A DNA stretch of 64,000 nucleotides, from NCBI GenBank assembly GCA_023393635.1, contig JAEWKT010000051.1, forward strand, positions 51,736-115,735. Direction: 5' to 3'. The DNA is from Pseudomonadota bacterium. GTDB taxonomy: Bacteria; Pseudomonadota; Gammaproteobacteria; Pseudomonadales; Moraxellaceae. Under the pieces are notes generated by a model. That model was given only the letters and a program-made list of their open reading frames with translations. It ran no database searches and had not been told where the DNA came from. How positions within the stretch are numbered: the first letter of the stretch is position 1; every line of letters starts with the position of its first letter. Position numbers and translations under genes: made by a program. Shown here piece by piece: positions 8,902 through 18,015 of this stretch.

Positions 8902-9149
8902 GAGCCAGTTTCCAAAAATAAACCTGAACAAATAAGGTAGGTAAAACCAAAAAAGTGTGCTTATTGTCCTAAAAATAACGCAGAGGGTAAAGTAAAGAAT
9001 ACGTTTTTTAGTGACTCACCTTACGGTTTAAGTCACTTAATGAATTTTATTACGATGAAATCAAGCATTTTTCATCAAACACTGCTAGTCCAAAGTAATA
9101 AGTCGCGTTAACATAGCCCCCATCTTTATTTTTGATTTCTGGAACATTC

Positions 9150-10316
9150 ATGCGCGAATACGCTGTCTTTACGTCAGAATCGGTCAGTGAAGGCCACCCA
9201 GATAAGATGGCAGACCAAATTAGTGATGCTATTCTTGATGCAATTTTAAAAGAAGATCAATACGCTCGCGTTGCTTGCGAAACAATGGTGAAGACTGGTG
9301 CCGTGGTACTGGCAGGTGAAATTACCACCACCGCCAATGTCGATTTTGAAAAAATTGTCCGTGATACTGTTAATAATATTGGCTACAACCATAGCGACTT
9401 AGGTTTTGATGGTTCTACCTGTGCTGTCATTAATATGCTGGGCAAGCAATCACCTGAAATTGCCCAGGGTGTAGATCGTCAAAAACCTGAAGATCAGGGT
9501 GCTGGCGATCAGGGCTTAATGTTTGGTTATGCCAGTCATGAAACTGACGTATTGATGCCTGCACCGATTTGCTATGCGCATCGTTTGGTCGAAAAACAAA
9601 CTGAGTTACGTAAAAACGGCACCTTAACGTGGTTGCGTCCTGATGCCAAAAGTCAGGTCACCTTTCATTATGAAGACGGTAAGCCTGCACGTGTCGACGC
9701 CATTGTATTGTCTACTCAGCACGATCCTTCCATTAGTCAGGAAACCTTGCGTGAAGCGGTGATTGAAGAAATTGTTAAAGCCGTGATTCCAGGTGATATG
9801 CTACACGCCTCTACCAAATTTCATATTAACCCCACAGGTAAATTTGTGATTGGTGGACCAGTAGGTGACTGTGGTTTAACTGGCCGTAAAATTATTGTTG
9901 ATACTTATGGCGGCATGGCGCGGCATGGTGGTGGGGCGTTTTCTGGCAAAGATCCATCCAAGGTAGATCGCTCAGCAGCTTATGCAGGTCGTTATGTGGC
10001 CAAAAATATTGTTGCTGCTGGTATTGCCGATAAATGTGAAATTCAAGTAAGTTATGCGATTGGTGTGGCTGAGCCTACTTCTATTTCTATCAATACCTTT
10101 GGTAGCGGTAAAATTAGTGATGAGCATATTATTAGTTTAATACGTGAGCATTTTGACCTACGTCCTTACGGTATTACCAACATGCTTAACCTGTTGCAAC
10201 CCATGTATCAGCAAACTGCCAGTTATGGTCACTTTGGCCGTCAGGGTTCAGACAATGCCTTTACCTGGGAAAAAACCGATAAAGCGGAGCTATTGAAAAA
10301 AGCAGCGAGTCTATAG
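9150..10316 (+). CDS. metK: S-adenosylmethionine synthetase
   Basis: MetK condenses ATP and methionine to S-adenosylmethionine, the main methyl donor. The 388-residue protein has the methionine/ATP motif GHPDK at residues 15-19, the family signature GAGDQG at 117-122, and the P-loop-like GGGAFSGKDPSKVDRSAAY near residue 260. I start it at the ATG (TCTGGAAC upstream), not at the TTG six codons earlier. It is divergent from tkt across 248 bases in which I see no riboswitch-like structure, and is followed by a strong terminator. MetH, which makes its substrate, lies at 50718-54410. Confidence 0.98.
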   Translation: MREYAVFTSESVSEGHPDKMADQISDAILDAILKEDQYARVACETMVKTGAVVLAGEITTTANVDFEKIVRDTVNNIGYNHSDLGFDGSTCAVINMLGKQSPEIAQGVDRQKPEDQGAGDQGLMFGYASHETDVLMPAPICYAHRLVEKQTELRKNGTLTWLRPDAKSQVTFHYEDGKPARVDAIVLSTQHDPSISQETLREAVIEEIVKAVIPGDMLHASTKFHINPTGKFVIGGPVGDCGLTGRKIIVDTYGGMARHGGGAFSGKDPSKVDRSAAYAGRYVAKNIVAAGIADKCEIQVSYAIGVAEPTSISINTFGSGKISDEHIISLIREHFDLRPYGITNMLNLLQPMYQQTASYGHFGRQGSDNAFTWEKTDKAELLKKAASL

Positions 10317-10335
10317 TTAACTGATTGCTAAACAT

Positions 10336-10374
10336 AAAAAAGCCGCTAGCCTAATAAACCCAGCGGCTTTTTTT
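10336..10374. terminator. Bidirectional terminator after metK
   Basis: A-rich left arm AAAAAGCCGCT (10336-10346) and right arm AGCGGCTTTTTTT (10362-10374), between metK and the convergent NlpE-like gene. Confidence 0.9.
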
Positions 10375-10393
10375 ATATTATCCAAACACGTCG

Positions 10394-10864
10394 TTAATCT
10401 CTGTGTAGTATATAATTTGAAGCCAAGGCACCTTCAACTCTTTTACCTTCGCTATCTAACATACGCAAATTATTTCCTTCTTTTTGGAATTTACGGTTAT
10501 CACCTGCCTGATCCAAAATAATAATAGCAGGATTTACCGCATCAACAGTGTAACTACCTTTCACCTTAAATTTGCTGTCTTTGCCCTTACCCTTGTACTC
10601 TTCTTCAAGCTCATAGGTTTGATTAGATTTTAGTTCCAGCTTGGTTTCAATGCCTTCGCAATCAGCACAGGGCATCATGCCTTTATAGTCACCTGTCCAG
10701 TCCGTGGCAATAGTTGTATTGCTGGGATTTGTATTATCAGCTGTTACGTTCGCTGCTGGCGGAGTGGCGGGAGCTTGCATGGCATCGTCATTTTGTGGCG
10801 TGTTTTTAGAGCAGGCTCCTAGTGCAAATACGGCTAGCGAAAGGGCTAAAATTGTTTTTTTCAT
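10394..10864 (-). CDS. NlpE-like outer membrane lipoprotein
   Basis: A 156-residue lipoprotein. The signal peptide ends in the lipobox LGAC, making Cys18 the lipidated residue. A Pro/Asn/Thr-rich linker (about 20-55) leads to a domain with DWTGDYKGMMPCADCEGI, the CxxC-containing signature of the NlpE N-terminal domain, then a beta-rich tail. In E. coli NlpE is an outer-membrane sensor of copper and surface stress that signals to Cpx. This protein is much shorter than E. coli NlpE (about 236) and has only the N-terminal domain, as in many gammaproteobacteria. No two-component genes are adjacent, so a signalling role is inference. Confidence 0.8.
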   Translation of the reverse strand: MKKTILALSLAVFALGACSKNTPQNDDAMQAPATPPAANVTADNTNPSNTTIATDWTGDYKGMMPCADCEGIETKLELKSNQTYELEEEYKGKGKDSKFKVKGSYTVDAVNPAIIILDQAGDNRKFQKEGNNLRMLDSEGKRVEGALASNYILHRD

Positions 10865-11024
10865 GTGAATAAAACCTTCAAATAAAATTGTTTTTAATCT
10901 ACTAAAAGAAAAATTCCCATAAAAGAAGCATCTTGTTTAAAATCGTTTTACTTTACATAGTTTTTTGCTGTGATTTGTTCATTATTATCATGTCAGAATA
11001 AAACTTCATTTCGCAAGAAATACC

Positions 11025-11061
11025 ACCATGATGTCTTAACTCGCATCCTAAACATCATGGT
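11025..11061 (-). terminator. Perfect 10-bp inverted repeat, possible terminator
   Basis: Arms ACCATGATGT (11025-11034) and ACATCATGGT (11052-11061) with a 17-base loop, just after the stop of the small acidic gene. The T run on the minus strand is weak, so it may be a protein or RNA site rather than a terminator. Confidence 0.45.
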
Positions 11062-11069
11062 ACTTTCCG

Positions 11070-11354
11070 TTACATATTTTGCGTTGGGGCTTCCCCAGCT
11101 ACATTGGATTCTTCTAATGCCGATGGATCTTCATCATCTCTTGCAGTAGGACTAGGGGTTAATGTCGGAATACTATCAGGTGTGTTTTCCCGTTCCATTT
11201 CTACCAGCTCATCCATATCTGCTTCTGCAAAACCCCCAACGGGATCATTGGCTACAGTGTCATCATAGCCAGCATCGGTAGCATCATATTCATCTTTACT
11301 GTCACGACGCTGTGGATCAGTATTTTTTAAACCAGCATTATTTTCGTTAGTCAT
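11070..11354 (-). CDS. Small acidic protein of unknown function
   Basis: I do not recognise this 94-residue protein. It is very rich in Asp and Glu, with hardly any hydrophobic stretch, no signal peptide, no cysteine and Pro/Thr-rich spacing near residue 60 (IPTLTPSPT), so it is probably soluble and largely unstructured. GGAG sits at normal distance upstream of the ATG, which supports real translation. It stands alone between the NlpE-like gene and rapA, all on the minus strand, with hairpins on both sides. No function can be assigned. Confidence 0.6.
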   Translation of the reverse strand: MTNENNAGLKNTDPQRRDSKDEYDATDAGYDDTVANDPVGGFAEADMDELVEMERENTPDSIPTLTPSPTARDDEDPSALEESNVAGEAPTQNM

Positions 11355-11486
11355 TATCTTGCTCCAAATATTCTTGATGCATTTAGAGTAAAGTCAATGC
11401 CGCCAACACATAAGACCAGATTTGCGATGTTGAGACAGGTTTATGTAAATGTTATTACGTTGTGTAAAAGTCAAACTTTAAAGTCG

Positions 11487-11516
11487 AAAAGAGCCTGCAC
11501 GTGGCAAGCTCTTTTT
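11487..11516 (-). terminator. Terminator of rapA
   Basis: Arms AAAAGAGC (11487-11494) and GCTCTTTT (11508-11515), extended by an inner TGC/GCA pair, with a T run on the minus strand about 30 bases past the rapA stop. Confidence 0.8.
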
Positions 11517-11544
11517 ATGATTACTCAAAACATTCAATGAGCAA

Positions 11545-14385
11545 TTATCTCATCGCAACCATCACCCGAATCGAATCAGGCACCAATGATAAGTGCTCTA
11601 GCAACTCAACACCTTGAGTTTGCTGTGCTTTTAAGCGATCAAGCTCATCATCACGAATACTGGGGTTATGTGCCTTTAAATAAGTTAAACGGTCAATTTC
11701 CTGTTGCAAGCGATCATTATAACGTTTACGCGCTTTTTCACTAAATTCTTTAATTTGTACTTTGGCCAATTGCTCAGCTTCTTTATAGCGTGCTTCAATC
11801 ACCTCACGGCGCAGTTTTATCACCTGACGCGCATTGTTCATATCAAGGCGATGCACAAAAGGGTGCAACATGGCAGAGTTAATTTTGGCCGACAAATCCT
11901 GCCCCTGCTCATTAAGCAGTACGCGAATCAGTTGCTGCGGCAAACTGGCAGCCAGATTCAGGATTTTGGGCGCAATCACCTCTACCCGAAACCACATTTC
12001 AATCATCAGGCTGCCTTGCGGAATCGCAGCACTTTTAAGCACCGCCACACTGGTATTTCCAAATGATTGCGTATGCACCATCTCAAAAATACTATTGGTG
12101 AATGGATGCTCAAGGGTAATGTACTGGGCATTTTCACGTACTTGCGCTTGCTCACGGGTAAACGTCACCGTCATGCCTTCTTCATCCAGCAGCAAGCCTT
12201 CCACCTGCATTTGATCGGATGGCCGCACAATTAAGCTACCGTCAGTTTGTTCTTCAAAGTCAATATTGGTGGCTGCCAAAAAACGGGTAATAAAATCAGG
12301 TAACGGGTTTTGCTCATCCTGATCTTCCAGTGCCTTGACAATCCGCGCAGCCACCTTGGGGCGACAGGAATTAAATTCCAGCAAGCGGTCACGGCCATTT
12401 TGCAGTTCCGCTTCCAGTTCGAGGCGCTGTTCATTGACCTGCTCAAGCAAGTCTTCAAACTCCTGCCCGCGATCTTCCAGCAAACAGTTTTTTAAAGCCA
12501 CAATATGAGTTTCTTGCAGCGTTTGTGCTGTGGGTGAAATATTGCTAAAGATATTCAAGGCTTCGTTATACCAGCGGAACATGCGCTCCTGTGCGGTATC
12601 TTCAAAATACGGCACATGAATTTGAATGCGGTTTTGCTGGCCAATCCGATCCAGTCGCCCAATACGCTGTTCAAGCACATCAGGATTAGATGGCAAATCA
12701 AACAAAATCAGGTCACTGGCAAACTGAAAATTACGCCCTTCCGAGCCAATTTCTGAACACAGTAAAATTTGTGCGCCGTAACCGTCATCAGCAAAATACG
12801 CGGCGGCTTGATCGCGCTCTAATAAGCTCATGCCTTCATGGAACATGGCAGTACGAATACCACCGTGTATCCGCAACGCAGTTTCCAGCGACTCTACAAC
12901 TGGGCCACTACGGGCAATCAGCAATACTTTTTTATGCTTTAAATCTTTACGCAGAATTTCCATCAGCCATGGCAAACGTGGATCATGCTCCATCCATGAA
13001 CCATCAAGCTGGGTTTCCTCAAACCACATTTGTTCGCGTAATTTGCCTGTTAATGGCCAGTGTTCAGGAGCTGTCAGTGGCGCAGGAACACAGTCACGGC
13101 CAGGAAAACCTGAAATCGCTTCACGCGTATTACGGAATAAAATACGCCCTGTACCATGACGATCCAGCAATTCATTAATGGCTTTATAACGCGCCTCAGA
13201 ATCCTGCTCAACTTCATGACCCAGCAATTCGACCAGTACCTGCTGATGCTGCTCAGTTAATGGCTCATCAGACATGAGTACTTCGGCAATTTTGGCAGTT
13301 TGGCTATATTGCGCTTCTTCCTGTAAAAAATGATCCAGTGTATCAAAGCGTTGTGGATCAAGCAGGCGCAAGCGGGCAAAATGGCTATCAACCCCTAGCT
13401 GTTCTGGGGTAGCCGTCAGCAATAAGACACCAGCCGTTTGATTGGCAAACTCTTCAACCAGCTCGTAACGGTCATTTCCGACCCCTTCTCCAGACGCGGG
13501 ATCTTCATGCCAGGTTAAATGATGCGCTTCATCAATGACCAACAAATCAAAACCAGCCTTTAATGCCTGCTGCTTTAAGTCGTCGTGATCTAGCAATAAA
13601 TCAATACTGGCAATAATGCACTGTTCAGTTAAAAATGGATTAGCATCTTCGTCATGCTCTTTGATCGATGCTGTACGCGTCAAATCAAACAGGGAAAATT
13701 GCAAGTTGAAACGACGACGCATTTCAATCATCCACTGATACTGCAATGAATCAGGCACTAAAATTAAAATGCGCTCACTGCGACCAGTTTGAAGCTGCTG
13801 ATGAATAATCAAGCCTGCTTCAATGGTTTTGCCCAGGCCCACTTCATCGGCCAGCAATACGCGCGGTGCCAGACGACGGCCAACTTCATGCGCAATATAA
13901 AGCTGATGTGGAATCAAACCAACCCGCGGGCCAATTAAGCCACGTAGCGGACTGGTAGCCATACGGCTTTGCATCAGCAAGGCTTCAATACGCAGGTCAT
14001 ACCATTCTTTGGATTCAATCTGGCTGGCCAGCAAGCGATCCAGTGGCCGCGCCAGTTGAATATTGGCACCCAAGCGGGTTTCATTCATGCTTTTGCGCTG
14101 TTCGCCCTGGGCACATACCGCATGGTAACGCATCACACCCTGTATATCTTCAGCGCTTTCAACTTGCCACTCCAGGCCGTCCTGATCGCTAAACCAATCA
14201 CCTTGCTTAAATACAATGCGTGATAGCGGCGCATTGGCGCGCGCATACACTCGGGTTTCATCACTTTTGGGAAATAAAATGCTAATCGTTCGCTCATCGA
14301 CATCGACCAAAACCCCTAAGCCAAGCTCTGATTCTGTGTCGGATAACCAACGTTGTCCAATGGCAAATTCTTGCAATTTAATCAC
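11545..14385 (-). CDS. rapA: RNA polymerase-associated ATPase RapA
   Basis: RapA (HepA) is a Swi2/Snf2-type ATPase that binds RNA polymerase and helps recycle it after transcription. The 946-residue product is close to the E. coli length (968). It has N-terminal Tudor-like segments (residues about 1-110), Walker A ADEVGLGKT near 180-187, a DEAH box at 285-288 (VIDEAHHL) and LLTATPEQLG near 325. The second helicase lobe carries SEGRNFQFASDLILFDLP and RIGRLDRIGQ. The long C-terminal region ends in basic helices. It sits upstream of a terminator and downstream of rluA, the same pairing as in E. coli. Long plus-strand frames inside it are antisense shadows. Confidence 0.95.
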   Translation of the reverse strand: MIKLQEFAIGQRWLSDTESELGLGVLVDVDERTISILFPKSDETRVYARANAPLSRIVFKQGDWFSDQDGLEWQVESAEDIQGVMRYHAVCAQGEQRKSMNETRLGANIQLARPLDRLLASQIESKEWYDLRIEALLMQSRMATSPLRGLIGPRVGLIPHQLYIAHEVGRRLAPRVLLADEVGLGKTIEAGLIIHQQLQTGRSERILILVPDSLQYQWMIEMRRRFNLQFSLFDLTRTASIKEHDEDANPFLTEQCIIASIDLLLDHDDLKQQALKAGFDLLVIDEAHHLTWHEDPASGEGVGNDRYELVEEFANQTAGVLLLTATPEQLGVDSHFARLRLLDPQRFDTLDHFLQEEAQYSQTAKIAEVLMSDEPLTEQHQQVLVELLGHEVEQDSEARYKAINELLDRHGTGRILFRNTREAISGFPGRDCVPAPLTAPEHWPLTGKLREQMWFEETQLDGSWMEHDPRLPWLMEILRKDLKHKKVLLIARSGPVVESLETALRIHGGIRTAMFHEGMSLLERDQAAAYFADDGYGAQILLCSEIGSEGRNFQFASDLILFDLPSNPDVLEQRIGRLDRIGQQNRIQIHVPYFEDTAQERMFRWYNEALNIFSNISPTAQTLQETHIVALKNCLLEDRGQEFEDLLEQVNEQRLELEAELQNGRDRLLEFNSCRPKVAARIVKALEDQDEQNPLPDFITRFLAATNIDFEEQTDGSLIVRPSDQMQVEGLLLDEEGMTVTFTREQAQVRENAQYITLEHPFTNSIFEMVHTQSFGNTSVAVLKSAAIPQGSLMIEMWFRVEVIAPKILNLAASLPQQLIRVLLNEQGQDLSAKINSAMLHPFVHRLDMNNARQVIKLRREVIEARYKEAEQLAKVQIKEFSEKARKRYNDRLQQEIDRLTYLKAHNPSIRDDELDRLKAQQTQGVELLEHLSLVPDSIRVMVAMR

Positions 14386-14513
14386 CTTATTTTGTACAAA
14401 CTGTATAGCCCGCTTTGCTATAAATTTCAGCTAGCGTTAGCGCGGCGCGCATTCTCTCACATTTACTTTTAATGTTGCGTAAAAAAACCAGCAAAATTAA
14501 ATAAACTCAGGGG

Positions 14514-15158
14514 TTAAAATGGTGCTGGACAGAGATAATTCAACCGCTCGCCACTGATTGGATGAAAAAAACTCAATTGTTCGGCATGTAAGCACAAGCG
14601 TGGCATCAACTGCTGAGCAGCCTCACTGGCATATAAACTATCGCCAACAATGGCATACCCTAAATATTGCATGTGTACACGCAATTGGTGTGATCGCCCA
14701 GTAATAGGCGTTAATTGAACCCGTGTCACTGGCTGACCCTGAATTTCAAATTGCTCAACAGCCTGCCAATGGGTTAAAGCAGGTTTATGATATTCTGGAT
14801 CGGCAATGTGCAGCGGTGGACGTGTGGCATCATAATTCACAGGCACATCTATACTGCCCGTACCACTTAAATAACCACTGACTAGCGCATGATATTGCTT
14901 GTCAGTCTGGCGATTTTGAAATTGCTTGGAAATATGGCTTTGCGCAGGTTTATTCAGCGCAAATACCAAAATGCCTGAAGTATCACGGTCTAATCGGTGG
15001 ATTAGCAGTACATTGGGTTCAATGGCTTGCAAACGCGTAATCACACTATCAAATAAATGTTCACCTTTACCAGGTACGCTCAGCAACCCAGCAGGTTTAT
15101 TAATAATTAAAAAATGTTCATCACGGTGAATCAGGGTTTGCTCTAAAAAATTGCTCAT
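14514..15158 (-). CDS. rluA: Pseudouridine synthase RluA
   Basis: A 214-residue member of the RluA family. It converts uridine to pseudouridine in RNA; in E. coli RluA acts on 23S rRNA U746 and several tRNAs at U32. The catalytic motif HRLDRDTSG is at residues 54-62, with Asp57 the nucleophile. The motifs LIINKPAGLLSVPGKG near 17-32 and QLRVHMQYLGYAIVGD near 170 are also present. There is no N-terminal S4 domain, which separates RluA from RluC and RluD, and the length fits. Its place next to rapA, as in E. coli, supports the specific call. Confidence 0.9.
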   Translation of the reverse strand: MSNFLEQTLIHRDEHFLIINKPAGLLSVPGKGEHLFDSVITRLQAIEPNVLLIHRLDRDTSGILVFALNKPAQSHISKQFQNRQTDKQYHALVSGYLSGTGSIDVPVNYDATRPPLHIADPEYHKPALTHWQAVEQFEIQGQPVTRVQLTPITGRSHQLRVHMQYLGYAIVGDSLYASEAAQQLMPRLCLHAEQLSFFHPISGERLNYLCPAPF

Positions 15159-15185
15159 TCAATCTATCTTAAAAAATAAATACAA

Positions 15186-15845
15186 TTATTGCGCTGCCGC
15201 AAATTGAGACAGGACTGTTAAATCGGCGGCCACAATCAATGGCAACGCTTCGGTAATTTGCTCAATAGGCCAGTTCCACCATGCCAGTGCCTGTAGCTGA
15301 TTAATCGTTTCAGCATCAAAACGAGCTTTTATACACTGTGCTGGATTCCCACCATAAACATGATACGCAGGCACATCACCAGTGACCACAGAATTTGCTG
15401 CAATAATGGCACCATTACCAATGTTAACACCGGGCATAATCACCGAGTGATAGCCAATCCAGACATCATGGCCAATTTTAGTATTGCCCTTATTGGGTAG
15501 CTCATCCAGTTGCGGCATCACTTTTTGCCAGGCTTGGCCAAAGATCTGAAATGGATAAGTCGAAAATCCCGACATTTTGTGATTGGCGCCATTCATTATA
15601 AAAGTGACACCAGTCGCAATCGCACAAAACTTGCCAATGATTAATTGATCGCCAATAAATGGATAATGGTAAAGTACCTGCCGTTCAAAATTTTTGGCAT
15701 CGACTGGATCATCATAATAACTATAATCACCTACAATAATATTGGGATTAGTCAGCGTGTTATTGATAAAACAAACCCGATCAAAACCTGGCAAGGGAAA
15801 TAATTGCCTGGCACTGGGTATACTGTCTTGCTGGTCATCTACCAT
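15186..15845 (-). CDS. CatB/Vat-family O-acetyltransferase
   Basis: A 219-residue left-handed beta-helix acetyltransferase of the xenobiotic (CatB/Vat) type. The repeated hexapeptides are seen in IGDQLIIGKFCAIATGVTFIM and KIGHDVWIGYHSVIMPGVNIGNGAIIAANSVVTGDV. NGANHKMSG contains the family catalytic His, and YGGNPAQCIKARF follows the helix, as in chloramphenicol and streptogramin acetyltransferases. It uses acetyl-CoA on a hydroxyl group of an unknown small molecule. The N-terminal 40 residues are somewhat longer than in typical CatB. The gene upstream encodes an exported protein and is only 10 bases away. Drug resistance should not be assumed: many chromosomal members have unknown substrates. 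Confidence 0.82.
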   Translation of the reverse strand: MVDDQQDSIPSARQLFPLPGFDRVCFINNTLTNPNIIVGDYSYYDDPVDAKNFERQVLYHYPFIGDQLIIGKFCAIATGVTFIMNGANHKMSGFSTYPFQIFGQAWQKVMPQLDELPNKGNTKIGHDVWIGYHSVIMPGVNIGNGAIIAANSVVTGDVPAYHVYGGNPAQCIKARFDAETINQLQALAWWNWPIEQITEALPLIVAADLTVLSQFAAAQ

Positions 15846-15855
15846 TTACTTTTGC

Positions 15856-16548
15856 CTATTCGGTAATTTGCTTGGCTTGTAGTAATTCTGAGAATTTAAA
15901 GTCCTTCAACTGGTATAACGGTTTTTTGCTTAAGTTTTTCCAGTTTACTTTTGGCTGAACTGCAACTTCACTAAACTCATTTAGTCCAGTGATAATTTTT
16001 CTTTTAGAGGTTAAAAAGTTAAAGCTTTGTCGGGTTTGGTCACCTGTGGCACGGTGAAACTCATCACTGTCAAAACCAATCAGTTCAAACTGCTGGTTTT
16101 GCCATCTAAATTGATAGGTTTCCGTTGTTCTACTCCAGCCACCGCAACTCATCCAGTATACCAATACTATATTCAATTTACCCTTTGTGATGCTTAATTC
16201 ACCATCTTCTAAAGGATCAACCAGACAGGAAGCATCTTCATCATTTTCACGGGGAATATTTTTGTTAAGAATAACTTGCTGATAGCTTTTACCTGTATTC
16301 AATAAAACCAGCAGGTGACGTGGATTAAAATTCAGAGTCTCTCCACCAAGGGAATCATTTTTGATTATATTTTTAGGATCAGTGTTTTGTATAATCAAGG
16401 CAATATCTGCCTTACCATCTTTATTCAAATCGCCCGTTGCCTGAGCGATCTTCTTCCAGCCTGCTGGAATATAATGGGTGATATTAGGCGCTGCCAATGC
16501 TGAGCCGACGCAAGATATAAGACAAAGTATGCTAATTAATTTTTTCAT
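15856..16548 (-). CDS. Exported protein with FG-GAP/VCBS-like calcium motif
   Basis: A 230-residue protein with a signal peptide (MKKLISILCLISCVGSALA, cut before APNITH). Near residue 40 GDLNKDGKADIALI has the D-x-N-x-D-G-x-x-D spacing of FG-GAP or VCBS-type calcium loops, here as a single copy. Two cysteines (about residues 112 and 140) could form a disulfide. It overlaps no neighbour and precedes the acetyltransferase by 10 bases, so the two are likely cotranscribed. Its function is unknown; similar exported single-loop proteins are common hypothetical proteins in Moraxellaceae. Confidence 0.65.
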   Translation of the reverse strand: MKKLISILCLISCVGSALAAPNITHYIPAGWKKIAQATGDLNKDGKADIALIIQNTDPKNIIKNDSLGGETLNFNPRHLLVLLNTGKSYQQVILNKNIPRENDEDASCLVDPLEDGELSITKGKLNIVLVYWMSCGGWSRTTETYQFRWQNQQFELIGFDSDEFHRATGDQTRQSFNFLTSKRKIITGLNEFSEVAVQPKVNWKNLSKKPLYQLKDFKFSELLQAKQITE

Positions 16549-16568
16549 TATTATATGGCCTGTTCATT

Positions 16569-16602
16569 AAAAAATTCACAGTACGATAGACAGTACTGTG
16601 AA
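16569..16602 (-). terminator. Terminator of hemL
   Basis: Perfect 10-base arms TTCACAGTAC (16575-16584) and GTACTGTGAA (16593-16602). On the minus strand the hairpin is followed by six T residues, 36 bases after the hemL stop. Confidence 0.85.
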
Positions 16603-16637
16603 CTCATATATTTTATCTTTAATGAATAAACATACAT

Positions 16638-17942
16638 TTAGACTGTCATTTCAGCAAATATTTCCCTGGCTGCGGCAATGGTTTTTTCAATATCGGCATC
16701 AGTATGCACACTTGAAATAAACCCTGCCTCAAAAGCTGACGGTGCCAAATAGACCCCACGCGCGAGCATGCCATGGAAAAAGTGCTTAAACGCATCAATA
16801 TTACAACGCGTCATGGCCTCAAAACTGGACAGATCTTCTGAATCAGTAAAGTACAAGCCAAACATACCACCCACTTGTTGGGTTTTAAAGGCAATACCTG
16901 CATCATCCGCAGCTTGTTGCAAACCCGCCAGTAATTGACCCAGCTGTGCCTCTAGCTTGTCATAAAATCCAGGCTTTGTTAAATGCTTAAACATGGCCAA
17001 ACCTGCACGCATGGCCAATGGATTACCTGATAGCGTCCCCGCCTGATATACTCCACCCAATGGCGCAATACATTGCATGATTTCTTTTTTGCCACCAAAC
17101 GCGCCCACTGGTAAGCCAGCACCAATAATTTTACCTAAGGTGGTAATGTCGGCCTGTACACCATAGCGCGCTTGCGCACCGCCCAATGCCACACGAAAGC
17201 CAGTCATGACTTCATCAATAATCAATACACTGCCCGCCTTATCGCATTCATCGCGTAAGCATTGTAAAAAGCCATCTTTTGGGATAACCAGATTCATGTT
17301 ACCAGCCACTGGTTCTACAATGACGCCTGCAATCTGCGAACCAAACTCTGCAAAACAGTGTTGCACCGCATCAATATCGTTATAAGGCAGCACAATCGTG
17401 TGTTTGGCAAAATCTTCTGGAATACCTAGCGATGTTGGCACCCCTAATGTGAGCATGCCAGACCCTGATTTCACCAATAGTGAATCAGCATGGCCATGGT
17501 AACAGCCTTCAAACTTAACAATTTTGTCACGCTTGGTATAACCACGCGCCAAGCGAATCGCACTCATGCACGCTTCTGTGCCTGAGCTGGTCATGCGTAT
17601 CATGTCAATAGACGGCATAAGGTCGCAGATTAGATCGGCAATGGTAGTCTCAAATGGCGTTGGCGCACCAAAACTTAAACCATCACTTGCGGCCTGTTGT
17701 ACAGCATGAACGATGTCTGGATGCGCATGCCCTAAAATCATTGGCCCCCATGAGCCCACATAGTCAATATACTGTTTGCCTTCGGCATCCCATAAATACG
17801 CGCCCTGCGCTTTATTAATAAATACAGGCGTACCGCCCACACCTTTAAAAGCACGAACTGGCGAGTTAACACCACCTGGAATATGCTTGCTTGCCGCAGC
17901 AAATAGGTCAGTGTTGAAAGAAGTTGCTAAAGGCTGAGTCAT
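16638..17942 (-). CDS. hemL: Glutamate-1-semialdehyde 2,1-aminomutase
   Basis: HemL converts glutamate-1-semialdehyde to 5-aminolevulinate, the second step of the C5 route to heme, using pyridoxamine/pyridoxal phosphate. The 434-residue protein has the family motifs GGVNSPVRAF near residue 23, SSGTEACMSAIRLAR near 120, and the PLP lysine at about residue 271 in TTLGKIIGAGLPVGAFGG. The length is typical (about 430). It belongs to a same-strand group with a DUF2939 gene and thiE upstream; thiE and hemL are neighbours in many gammaproteobacteria. A strong terminator ends the unit. Confidence 0.97.
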   Translation of the reverse strand: MTQPLATSFNTDLFAAASKHIPGGVNSPVRAFKGVGGTPVFINKAQGAYLWDAEGKQYIDYVGSWGPMILGHAHPDIVHAVQQAASDGLSFGAPTPFETTIADLICDLMPSIDMIRMTSSGTEACMSAIRLARGYTKRDKIVKFEGCYHGHADSLLVKSGSGMLTLGVPTSLGIPEDFAKHTIVLPYNDIDAVQHCFAEFGSQIAGVIVEPVAGNMNLVIPKDGFLQCLRDECDKAGSVLIIDEVMTGFRVALGGAQARYGVQADITTLGKIIGAGLPVGAFGGKKEIMQCIAPLGGVYQAGTLSGNPLAMRAGLAMFKHLTKPGFYDKLEAQLGQLLAGLQQAADDAGIAFKTQQVGGMFGLYFTDSEDLSSFEAMTRCNIDAFKHFFHGMLARGVYLAPSAFEAGFISSVHTDADIEKTIAAAREIFAEMTV

Positions 17943-18015
17943 GAGTTCATCACACCATAAAAATCGATCACACTATAGTGTAACGTGCTGGGCAAACTTT
18001 GGGGCGTTTAATTCT

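Noticed and set aside
8902..9149. S-adenosylmethionine riboswitch ahead of metK
   Set aside because: No multi-stem structure or terminator fold could be drawn; the space looks like a plain divergent promoter region.
11831..12214. Further plus-strand frames inside rapA
   Set aside because: They overlap each other and rapA, and show no family features.
12690..13178. Plus-strand 162-codon open frame inside rapA
   Set aside because: Antisense to a strongly conserved coding region; its composition mirrors rapA codons and no ribosome site precedes it.
15186..15845. Calling the acetyltransferase a chloramphenicol resistance gene
   Set aside because: Family membership does not show the substrate; many chromosomal CatB/Vat relatives have other or unknown targets.
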